This document shows positions 7,102-14,919 of a stretch of 58,970 bases of DNA, piece after piece. Both the position numbers and the translations under genes were made by a program. The stretch comes from Promineifilum sp. Lineage in GTDB: Bacteria; Chloroflexota; Anaerolineae; Promineifilales; Promineifilaceae. A model generated the notes under the pieces. It saw only the letters and a program-made list of their open reading frames with translations. It was not told the DNA's origin and did not search any database. The stretch covers positions 1 through 58,970 of the forward strand of contig JACKBY010000022.1 in assembly GCA_020634335.1 (NCBI GenBank). The letters are read 5' to 3'. Each line of letters opens with the position of its first letter. Position 1 is the stretch's first letter.

Positions 7102-10095
7102 TCACCCCCGAAAATCTTGCCGCAACGCATCGCGCAGGATTTGCGCCGGATGTAGCGCCGTCCGTCCACTGCCTTGGGCGATCTGCTCCCGGCAACTCAC
7201 GCCTGCGGCGGCGATGATCGTGCCGGTCGCCGCCGCGCGCACGGCGGGCAGCAAACGCCGCTCGCCCATCTGCATCGAAATGGCATAGTGTTCGGCCTCA
7301 TACCCAAACGACCCGGCCATGCCGCAGCAGCCCGAATCCACCTCCTCCACGGTGTAGCCGGGCGGCAGCGAAAGCGCACGTCGCGCCGGGCCGGTGCCCA
7401 CCAGCGCCTTCTGGTGGCAATGGCCGTGGAGCAACACCCGGCGCGGCACCGCGTTGAAATAGGGGAGCAGGTCGAGACGCGCCGCCAGCTCATCCACGTA
7501 CTCCTCAAACGTGCGCGCCTGCCCGGCGACGAGAGCTACGCGCGGGTCATCGGGCAGCAAATGAAAGTACTCGTCGCGCAGCGTCAGCAGGCCGCTCGGC
7601 TCCAGCCCAACGATGAGCAGTCCTTGCTCCGCCGCAGGCGTCAAAGCGTCCACAACCTGCGCCGCCGTCCGCCGGGCCGCCCCCATCAGGCCTTTAGAGA
7701 TCAGCGCCCGGCCGTCATCGGCGCACAGCGCGGCCACCACAGCCACGCCCACGGCGGTCAGGAATTCCACGGCGGCAATCCCCACTTCGGGGTGATTATA
7801 GTTAGTGAACGGATCGATCAGCAGCATCACCGCTTCTCCGTCTGGAAGGGCCGGCGCGCTGGAGCGACGCCCCCACCAGGCCGCGAACGGCTCGCGGGCG
7901 AGCAGCGGCAGCGGCCGTTCCGGAGCCAGCCCCAGGACGCGCGCCGCCAGCCGCCGGCCGAGCCGCGAGCGCAGCACCGCATTGGTCGCGGGGGCCATCC
8001 GGCCACTGCCCAGCCGATTCAACGTCGCGGCGTGGCCGAAAAACCGGGCGCGCAGCGGCACGCCGTGCACCGCGTAGTAGCGAACGAGGAACGCCGACTT
8101 CAGCCGGGCCATATCCACCGCCGACGGGCACTCTGCTTTGCAAGCCTTGCAAGAAATGCACAAATCCATGGTGGCGGCCATTCGCGGCGAGGTCAATTCC
8201 GCCGCCGGCAGCACGCCCGACAGGGCCGCCCGCAGGGCATTGGCCCGCCCGCGGGTGCTGTGTTCTTCGTCACGGGTGACCATGAAGCTGGGGCACATCG
8301 TGCCCGTGGTGAGGCGGCGACACACGCCCGCCCCGTTGCACATCTCCACGGCACGGACAAAGCCCGACGCCGGAGCGCTGGAAGCAGGGTTCGATCCCCC
8401 GGGGCCTGCTGTCGTGGACTGGCTGTGGGTATTTCCCTGTTTCGCTATACGAAGTATCTGGCCGTCGATTCGCTCATAGTCGCCAAACCACACGCGCGAT
8501 TCATCCGGCGCTTCGGGCAGGGCGCGCATCGCCTCGGTCATAGACGCGGCCTCGACGATAATCCCCGGATTGAGCCGGTTCTGCGGATCGAAGATGCGCT
8601 TGACCTGCCGGAACAGATCGTAAAGTTGCGGCCCGTAGAAGGATTCATTGAGCCAACTGCGCGCCCGGCCGTCACCGTGCTCGCTGGAAATCGCCCCGCC
8701 ATAGCCGTGCACCAGCCCGGCGGCGAAGCGGGCAATGTCGGGCAGCCGGGCAACTTCGGCCGCGCGTCGCCGGTTGATAAGCGGCCGGATGTGCAGGCAA
8801 CCCGCCCCGGCATGGGCATAGTACGTCACCGGCGTGCCCAACTCGGCGCAATAGGCCTCGATTTGGCTCACGTAGGTCGATAGATGGGCCACCGGCACGG
8901 CCGCGTCCTCGATGAACGGCACCGGCTTCACATCCCCTTTCATCGACATCAGTAGCCCCAAACCGGCCTTGCGCACCCCCCACACAGCCCGTTGGGCCTC
9001 CGGCGTCAGCGCGCGCGTCACATGGCTCGCGCCCAGACGCCCCCGCCGCAAGCGTTCTTCCAGCTGCTGAATACCATCGGCCACAGCTGCCTCGTCGTCG
9101 CCCTGGAATTCGACGACCAACAGGCAGTACGGGTGGCCGTCCACCACCGAGGCCAGCAGTCGCGCATAGGCAAGCACATCACGGCACAACGTCAGGCTCA
9201 AATGGTCGATCAACTCGACGGCCGCCGGTTGCGTTTCCAGCATGGCGGGTACGGCCGCCAGAGCCGTGGGCAGATCATCGAAGTGAACCAGAGCCAGCCC
9301 CGTGTGCGCCGGTCGCGGCACAAGCCCCAGCGTGATTTCGGTCATCACCGCCAGCGTGCCCTCCGACCCGCATACCAGTTGCGCCAGGTTCGGCGTATCG
9401 CTGGTCATCAGACGGTCAAGATTATAGCCGCCGCAGCGCCGCCAATAGTGGGGCGTGCCCTCGCGGATGATCTGGCGGTTGGCGGAATCAGCGATTAACT
9501 CCTTTATCCCTGTGACTACACGAATATTTCCGCCTGTTGGATTAGCCGAGGGCGGCAGCGCGAGCCGCGATCCGTCGGCCAGCACCACCTCCATCGCCTG
9601 AACGTGATCCGCCGTCATGCCATAGAGCAGGGAGTGGCTGCCGGTGGCGTTGTTGGCGACCATCCCGCCGACGGTCGAGCGGTCGCTGCTGGCCGGATCG
9701 GGGCCGAATTGCAAGCTGTGCGGCCGCAGACTGGCGTTGAGGTCGTCGACCACCACCCCCGGCTGCACCCGCACCCACCGTTCATCGGGGTTGATCTCGA
9801 CGATGGCGTCCAGGTGTCGCGTGAAGTCGATGATCAGGGCCTCGTTGACCGCCTGCCCGGCCAGGCTGGTTCCCGCCCCCCGCGGTAGTACGGGCAACCC
9901 ATACTCGGCCGCCAGCGCCACGGCGGCGATGACGTCCTCAATCGTCCGGGGAATGACCACGGCGTGCGGCATGACCTGATAAAGGCTGGCGTCGGTGCTG
10001 TAGAGCACGCGCGTGTATAAATCGTCGCGCAGTTCCCCGGCGACGTGGCGGCGGCAATCCGCCACGAACGCTTTCACTTTGGCCTGATCAACCAT
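7102..10095 (-). CDS. FAD-linked oxidase / Fe-S protein, D-2-hydroxyacid dehydrogenase (YdiJ/GlcDF-like)
   Basis: I start this gene at the ATG at 10095 (997 residues, MVDQAKVKAFVADCRRHVAG); an in-frame start 78 bases upstream adds only an unconserved leader. Domains in order are a PCMH-type FAD-binding domain (LPVLPRGAGTSLAGQAVNEA), the C-terminal FAD-oxidase lobe with SSEHGDGRARSWL, and a ferredoxin region with CNGAGVCRR...GTMCP and CISCKACKAECP, which would hold two 4Fe-4S clusters. A heterodisulfide-reductase-like CCG region follows (GHCHQKALVGT and SGCCGMAGSFGYE). This fused GlcD+GlcF architecture of about 1000 residues is that of YdiJ, a D-2-hydroxyglutarate dehydrogenase, and of related D-lactate dehydrogenases. 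Electrons would pass to the quinone pool. The exact hydroxyacid is not determinable. Confidence 0.9.
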   Translation of the reverse strand: MVDQAKVKAFVADCRRHVAGELRDDLYTRVLYSTDASLYQVMPHAVVIPRTIEDVIAAVALAAEYGLPVLPRGAGTSLAGQAVNEALIIDFTRHLDAIVEINPDERWVRVQPGVVVDDLNASLRPHSLQFGPDPASSDRSTVGGMVANNATGSHSLLYGMTADHVQAMEVVLADGSRLALPPSANPTGGNIRVVTGIKELIADSANRQIIREGTPHYWRRCGGYNLDRLMTSDTPNLAQLVCGSEGTLAVMTEITLGLVPRPAHTGLALVHFDDLPTALAAVPAMLETQPAAVELIDHLSLTLCRDVLAYARLLASVVDGHPYCLLVVEFQGDDEAAVADGIQQLEERLRRGRLGASHVTRALTPEAQRAVWGVRKAGLGLLMSMKGDVKPVPFIEDAAVPVAHLSTYVSQIEAYCAELGTPVTYYAHAGAGCLHIRPLINRRRAAEVARLPDIARFAAGLVHGYGGAISSEHGDGRARSWLNESFYGPQLYDLFRQVKRIFDPQNRLNPGIIVEAASMTEAMRALPEAPDESRVWFGDYERIDGQILRIAKQGNTHSQSTTAGPGGSNPASSAPASGFVRAVEMCNGAGVCRRLTTGTMCPSFMVTRDEEHSTRGRANALRAALSGVLPAAELTSPRMAATMDLCISCKACKAECPSAVDMARLKSAFLVRYYAVHGVPLRARFFGHAATLNRLGSGRMAPATNAVLRSRLGRRLAARVLGLAPERPLPLLAREPFAAWWGRRSSAPALPDGEAVMLLIDPFTNYNHPEVGIAAVEFLTAVGVAVVAALCADDGRALISKGLMGAARRTAAQVVDALTPAAEQGLLIVGLEPSGLLTLRDEYFHLLPDDPRVALVAGQARTFEEYVDELAARLDLLPYFNAVPRRVLLHGHCHQKALVGTGPARRALSLPPGYTVEEVDSGCCGMAGSFGYEAEHYAISMQMGERRLLPAVRAAATGTIIAAAGVSCREQIAQGSGRTALHPAQILRDALRQDFRG

Positions 10096-10315
10096 CCAGC
10101 GCAATAGTAGTCGGGCCCCCAAAACTGTCAACCTGATCAAGACCCACGGGTCTTCAGAAGGCGGCGGCCGCAAGGAGATTACTTACGAGTGGGACAACCG
10201 GCGATGAAACTTCTCCGACTACCAGAGCTAGCGCACGCCCCAAAAATCTGTGTCCTCTGTGCAATCTGCGGCCGCTTGCCCCCTAACGAGCTATTTATCA
10301 ATAAAGTCATAGATA

Positions 10316-10343
10316 TTGACAAACCGCAACATTTCCGTATACT
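10316..10343 (+). promoter_or_regulatory. sigma-70 type promoter
   Basis: TTGACA at 10316-10321 and TATACT at 10338-10343 are separated by 16 bases, inside an AT-rich island in GC-rich DNA. It points at the esterase, and transcription would start near 10350. The 244-base gap upstream of the esterase holds no credible gene. Confidence 0.75.
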
Positions 10344-10362
10344 TGTAATTGGCTCCCCCCCA

Positions 10363-10406
10363 GAGGTGGTCAGTAGGACGCCCGTCTTACTGCCACCTCA
10401 TTTTTT
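10363..10406 (+). terminator. intrinsic terminator hairpin in a gene leader
   Basis: GAGGTGG, a bulged T, then CAGTAGGACG pairs across a CC loop with CGTCTTACTG and CCACCTC, and is followed by A and six T. This is a near-perfect 17-pair rho-independent terminator. It lies between the promoter at 10316 and the esterase ATG at 10418, so it would stop transcripts after about 55 bases unless read through. Confidence 0.8.
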
Positions 10407-10417
10407 ATGGCAACCCT

Positions 10418-11092
10418 ATGGAATCGACGAATCCACCCCAACTTGTGCAAACCGGCCCCGAATGGTTTGAGGCCGGGCTGGCCTACCGCTACCAGATGCC
10501 CAGCGGCCCCGGCCCCTACCCCACGGCCGTCCTGATCCACGGCCGCATGGGCAACGAAGACGTGATGTGGGTCTTTCGCAAAACGGTGCCCCGGCCGTGG
10601 CTGGTCGTCGCCCCGCGCGCGCCGCTGGCCGACCATGACCTCTTTTCCTGGCTCATCCAGTCTCCATCCGAGTGGCCCGACCTGGTGACCTTCAAGCCCG
10701 CCGTCGACGCATTGGCCCGATTCCTCCACGCCCTGCCCCGCCTCTACAATGCTGACCCCGATCGCATCTATCTCATGGGTTTCAGTCAGGGAGCGGCCAC
10801 GGCCTTCGCCCTGGCCCTCACCCGGCCGGGGCTGGTGCGCGGCGTCGCCGGGCTGGTGGGCTTCGCTCCCGACGCCGTGGCCGATGAGGTTGCCGGTCGT
10901 CTGGACGGCCTGCCCGTTTTCATGGCCGTGGGCAGCGAAGACGAGACCATCCCATCCGCCCGCTCGCAACACGCGGCCGGGCTGCTGCGCCACGCCGGGG
11001 CCGACCTGGAATACCACGAGTATCCCACCGGCCACAAATTGACTGCCGACGGAATAAAAGACCTGCGCCATTGGTTCAACCAGCGCGTCTGA
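10418..11092 (+). CDS. alpha/beta-hydrolase, phospholipase/carboxylesterase family
   Basis: This 224-residue protein starts at the ATG at 10418, just after the leader hairpin. The nucleophile elbow is GFSQGAATAFALAL (G-F-S-Q-G, Ser nucleophile). The family's acid and base follow as FMAVGSEDETIPSARSQ (Asp region) and EYPTGHKLTADG (His). VLIHGRMGNEDVMWVFRK forms the oxyanion-hole HG region. Members (COG0400, abhydrolase_2) hydrolyse short acyl esters or act as acyl-protein thioesterase-like enzymes in the cytoplasm. There is no signal peptide. Confidence 0.88.
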   Translation: MESTNPPQLVQTGPEWFEAGLAYRYQMPSGPGPYPTAVLIHGRMGNEDVMWVFRKTVPRPWLVVAPRAPLADHDLFSWLIQSPSEWPDLVTFKPAVDALARFLHALPRLYNADPDRIYLMGFSQGAATAFALALTRPGLVRGVAGLVGFAPDAVADEVAGRLDGLPVFMAVGSEDETIPSARSQHAAGLLRHAGADLEYHEYPTGHKLTADGIKDLRHWFNQRV

Positions 11093-11116
11093 CGCTTGAT
11101 CCCCACCTGCCCTGGA

Positions 11117-11165
11117 GCGCCGGTTTCTCAACCGGCGACCGGGAATGCCGGTAAAAATACCGGCG
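11117..11165. repeat. two small palindromes of the GCCGGT...ACCGGC type
   Basis: GCGCCGGTTTCTCAACCGGC is followed at once by a second palindrome, GCCGGTAAAAATACCGGC. The first is one arm of the larger element at 20005 and 25054. The pair sits in the 128-base gap between the esterase and the DUF58 gene. Confidence 0.65.
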
Positions 11166-11220
11166 CAACCAGCCGCCCCATTCAATGGCGCGAGCCCCTG
11201 GCCTATGGCACAATGGGCGC

Positions 11221-12567
11221 ATGGTCGTCCCCCTTGCCGGTCGCTGGCCAACGTGGCGCGCCCGGCTCAATCGCCGCCTGCTGGGTAACGACGAAAGCCG
11301 CCTGGAAATGGGCTTTCGCCTGCCGTTGCTGTGGCTGGCCGGCTTGCTGGTCGCGGCCCTGCTGCTGCCCGACCGAATCTGGACGACGTTCCTCGTGGCG
11401 CTGCTTGGCCTCGTCGCCGTCTCCTTCTTCTGGGCGCGGGCGCTGGCGCGCGGTCTGTCGGCCGAGCGACGCCTGAAGTACGGCTGGGTGTCCGTCGGCG
11501 ACCGGCTGGAGGAAGAATTCACCCTCGCCAACACCTCCGGCATGCCCGCGCTGTGGGTTGAAGTGCGCGACCAGTCCAGTGTGCCCGGCTACCACATCGG
11601 CGCGGTGCGCAGCGTGGGCTCCATCGATGTCGTGCGCTGGCGGCAAGCGTCCGTGTGCCACCGGCGGGGCCAGTATCAGCTAGGCCCGTGGGAGATCCGC
11701 AGCGGCGATCCATTCGGCATCTTTCGCGCCGTTCGCCGCTACGAGGCCACCCAGGAGATCATCATCCACCCCCCCATTCATGCCGCCTTGCCCATCCCGC
11801 TGCCGCCGGGCCGGCTGGAAGGCCGAGCACGCAGCCGCGAACGCTCGCCCCAGGCCACGGTCAACGCCGCCACCGTGCGCGATTACCACCCCCTCGACCC
11901 CTATCGCTGGATCCACTGGCCGACTACCGCCCGCCGCGGCAACCTGTTTGTGCGCCAGTTCGAGCGCGACGCGGCCGGCGATATCCGGCTGGTGCTCGAC
12001 TGCCGCGCGGCCGTCCAGCTGGGCGAAGGCGCGGCGGGAACCGAGGAGCATGCCGTCCTGCTGGCCGCCTCGCTGGCCGCCCGTGCGCTGGACGAAATGC
12101 GCGGCGTCGGCCTGAACGCCTATGGCCGCGAGCCGCAGATCGTCCCGCCGGGCCTGGGCGCGGGGCAACAATGGCGGATACTACGGGCGTTGGCGCTGCT
12201 GCGCGCCGACGGCGACACCGATCTGGCGCGGGTCTTGCGCGAATTCGGCGTCTCGGCGCGGCGCGGGTCGGCAGCCGTCATCATCACCCCCGCAGTCGAG
12301 ACCGACTGGCTGCCCCAACTGGCCCAACTGGCGCGACAGGGCGTCGAATGCCAGGTCATCCTGCTGGATCGAGCGTCGTTCGGTGGCGAGGGCAACAGCG
12401 AGACCCTGCGGCAGACGATCAATTTGCTGGGCGTGCGCTGCGCCACCCTGCGCCAGGGCGATCTCGGCCGGCCCATTGTCGAAGAAGAACATCAGGGCTT
12501 TTGGGAGTTCAAGATCACCGGCACGGGCAAGGCCGTGGCCGTCCGTCGCCCGCCGGGCGCTCGCTAG
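11221..12567 (+). CDS. DUF58 domain-containing membrane protein
   Basis: Start is the ATG at 11221 (448 residues), giving MVVPLAGRWPTWRARLNRRL. Two adjacent membrane segments (LPLLWLAGLLVAALLLPDRI and TFLVALLGLVAVSFFWARAL) precede a beta-rich domain and then the DUF58 signature VRDYHPLDPYRWIHWPTTAR near residue 220, with the von Willebrand A-like DLVLDCR segment after it. DUF58 proteins usually sit beside a MoxR AAA ATPase and a transglutaminase and are linked to envelope protein maturation. Here the transglutaminase follows after 8 bases, but no MoxR gene is nearby. Confidence 0.88.
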   Translation: MVVPLAGRWPTWRARLNRRLLGNDESRLEMGFRLPLLWLAGLLVAALLLPDRIWTTFLVALLGLVAVSFFWARALARGLSAERRLKYGWVSVGDRLEEEFTLANTSGMPALWVEVRDQSSVPGYHIGAVRSVGSIDVVRWRQASVCHRRGQYQLGPWEIRSGDPFGIFRAVRRYEATQEIIIHPPIHAALPIPLPPGRLEGRARSRERSPQATVNAATVRDYHPLDPYRWIHWPTTARRGNLFVRQFERDAAGDIRLVLDCRAAVQLGEGAAGTEEHAVLLAASLAARALDEMRGVGLNAYGREPQIVPPGLGAGQQWRILRALALLRADGDTDLARVLREFGVSARRGSAAVIITPAVETDWLPQLAQLARQGVECQVILLDRASFGGEGNSETLRQTINLLGVRCATLRQGDLGRPIVEEEHQGFWEFKITGTGKAVAVRRPPGAR

Positions 12568-12575
12568 CCGTCATC

Positions 12576-14843
12576 ATGTCCACGCACTGGCTCGTCCGCC
12601 TGCTAGACAGATTTCGCCCACCCTTCGGGTGGTTGCCTTTTGGCTTGTTACTGGGCGCTTTGGCCTGCCTGGCCTTTTCGGTCCTCGATGTGGGCTGGGT
12701 GAGTAACGACGGGTTCATCGGTCCCATCATGGTCGTGGGCTTTGTGGGAACGATGATCGTCGCCCGTCGCGTACGTCGCCCGGCTGTGGCCTGGCTTCTG
12801 CTCATCGCCGCCGGGGCGTTCCTGGCGCTGTTCCTCGTGGCCGATCTTTGGCCGCCGTGGCGCGTGGCGCAGGCCGGAACGGCGGCCGTCAGCGATTTTT
12901 GGCGCATTCGCCTGGCCCTTTTCGGTGACCGGGCCGCCGGCTGGCTGGCCGCCGTGCGCGGCGGTGGCCGCAGCACGGAGACAGTTGTCTTTGCCCTGGG
13001 GCTGGCGCTGGCCGGCTGGTGGGTCGGCGCGCTGCTGGCCTGGAGCGCCTATCGCGCCCGCCGCCCCTTCCTGGGCCTCACGCTGGCCGGCTTCGCCCTG
13101 GCAGCCAACACGTTCTACGGTCAGTCGCCCATCTATTGGGCCGTCTTCTTCTTCGGCCTGGCGATCACCGGCGGCGTCTACCTGACCCACCTTTATCGCG
13201 AGCTGGATTGGCAGCGCCGGGGCATCGACTACCCGGCCGAAGTGCGCAGCGACCTGCTCATCTACGCCGCCGGGCTTAGCCTGGGCATCATGTCGCTGGC
13301 GATGGGCATCCCGGCCATCAATTTTCGTGCCCTGGCCGAGACGTTCCAACGCCAGGAGGCAGTCGTGTCGGCCGAGCAGACGCTGGCCCGCGCCTTTGCC
13401 GGGGTGGCCCAGCCGCGTGTCGACGAAGGCGCGGCCGGCGGCGGGGGGTTGCCGCGATCTTTCCTGTTGGGCGGCGGGCCGGAGTTGGCCGAGACGGTCG
13501 TCATGACCGCCACCCTGCGGCCGGACACGCCGGTCGATCTGTCGCCCTACCACTGGCGCTCGGTCAGCTTCGACGTCTACACCGGCCGCGGCTGGACGCG
13601 CTCGCCCGAACGCGAAGAGAACGTCGGCGCGGGTGAGATCATTCCGCCGGCGACGGCCATCACCGCCCCCACGATCCGCGTGACCCAGGAAGTTGACTGG
13701 CGTTTTGACCGGCGGGCCACGCGCTACACGCTGGGCCGCCCGTCCATATTCAGCCACGACGTCGTGGCAATGTGGCGGGGGCAGGAAGACCTGGTGGGCG
13801 TGCGCGGCCGCAACAACGCCCCGACGCGCTACACGGTCGAAACCACCATCATCCCGGCCGCGCCGGAGCAACTGCGCGCCGCCTCCACCGGCGACGTCCC
13901 GCCGGAAATCCTGGCCCGCTACACCGCCCTGCCCGACAGCGTGCCCGCGCGGGTCATTGACCTGGCCTTCGAGATCACCGCCCCGACCAACGCCGGCCCG
14001 CTGTCCGCCTACGACCGGGCGCGGGCCATCGAAGGCTTCCTGCGCCAGTACCCCTACTCGCTCGACCTGCCCTTGCCACCGCCCGACGTCGACATCGTCG
14101 ACCATTTCCTGTTCGACCTGCAAACCGGCTTTTGCGATTATTACGCCTCGGCAATGGTCGTCATGGCGCGGGCCGTGGGGCTGCCGGCCCGCTTGGGCGT
14201 GGGCTTCCTGCAGCAGCCGGCCGATGCCAGCGGCATCCAGACCGTGCGCCAGCTCGATGCCCACTCCTGGGCCGAGGTGTATTTTGCCGGCTACGGCTGG
14301 ATTGAGTTCGAGCCGACCGCGCCGTTTGCCGCCGCTGCCCCGGCCGCCCGACCGGCGGCGTCGGCCACGTCCGCGCCGCCGACCTACACCCCCGGCGGGC
14401 TTCCCCTCGCCATCCCCGACCGCGCGCCCCCGCGCCCGGAGCCACCCTGGGCGCTGCTGCTGGGCTTTGCGGCGGGGCTGCTCGTCGCCGGGCGGTTGTG
14501 GGGCCGCCGTCTCGTGGCAAGCCTCCGCCCGCGTTATGCCGGCCTGGACGAGGTGCAGGCCGCCTTCGCCCGCCTGCAAGACGGGGCAGCCGCCCTGGGC
14601 CACCCGCCGCAACCGGGCCAGACACCGGCCGAGTTCTCCGCCGACCTGCTGGCCGCGCCCGCCTTCGATTCTCCCGATGCGTCCGCCCTGCGGCCGGCCA
14701 TCGAACGCCTGACCCACCACTTCGCCGCGCGACAGTATGGGCCGAACAAAGAAGGCAAGAGCGAGGCCGCGGCCGAGTGGCGGGCGATGCGATCTCCCTT
14801 GCGCCGGCTGGTCTGGCGGCGGCGTCTGGGGCCGCATAATTAA
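12576..14843 (+). CDS. transglutaminase-like membrane protein (TgpA-type)
   Basis: Start is the ATG at 12576 (755 residues), 8 bases after the DUF58 stop; the open frame upstream is a shadow of that gene. The N-terminal 250 residues hold six or more membrane helices. A periplasmic region then leads to the transglutaminase core: TGFCDYYASAMVVMARAVGL (catalytic Cys near residue 519), LDAHSWAEVYF (His), and GWIEFEPT, where the usual Asp of DPT is Glu. A further membrane helix (ALLLGFAAGLLVAGRLW) and a cytoplasmic DUF4129-like tail end the protein. The DUF58-transglutaminase pair probably acts together on envelope proteins. Confidence 0.88.
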   Translation: MSTHWLVRLLDRFRPPFGWLPFGLLLGALACLAFSVLDVGWVSNDGFIGPIMVVGFVGTMIVARRVRRPAVAWLLLIAAGAFLALFLVADLWPPWRVAQAGTAAVSDFWRIRLALFGDRAAGWLAAVRGGGRSTETVVFALGLALAGWWVGALLAWSAYRARRPFLGLTLAGFALAANTFYGQSPIYWAVFFFGLAITGGVYLTHLYRELDWQRRGIDYPAEVRSDLLIYAAGLSLGIMSLAMGIPAINFRALAETFQRQEAVVSAEQTLARAFAGVAQPRVDEGAAGGGGLPRSFLLGGGPELAETVVMTATLRPDTPVDLSPYHWRSVSFDVYTGRGWTRSPEREENVGAGEIIPPATAITAPTIRVTQEVDWRFDRRATRYTLGRPSIFSHDVVAMWRGQEDLVGVRGRNNAPTRYTVETTIIPAAPEQLRAASTGDVPPEILARYTALPDSVPARVIDLAFEITAPTNAGPLSAYDRARAIEGFLRQYPYSLDLPLPPPDVDIVDHFLFDLQTGFCDYYASAMVVMARAVGLPARLGVGFLQQPADASGIQTVRQLDAHSWAEVYFAGYGWIEFEPTAPFAAAAPAARPAASATSAPPTYTPGGLPLAIPDRAPPRPEPPWALLLGFAAGLLVAGRLWGRRLVASLRPRYAGLDEVQAAFARLQDGAAALGHPPQPGQTPAEFSADLLAAPAFDSPDASALRPAIERLTHHFAARQYGPNKEGKSEAAAEWRAMRSPLRRLVWRRRLGPHN

Positions 14844-14919
14844 GTACCAATGATCAGAACCGGCAATAATCCGTCAATGTCGCTACAATCCACGGTGCGA
14901 TTGATGGAGTGCAACCCCT

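Noticed and set aside
10189..10470. A 93-residue plus-strand frame before the esterase
   Set aside because: It crosses the promoter and terminator hairpin, has no ribosome site and no recognisable motif.
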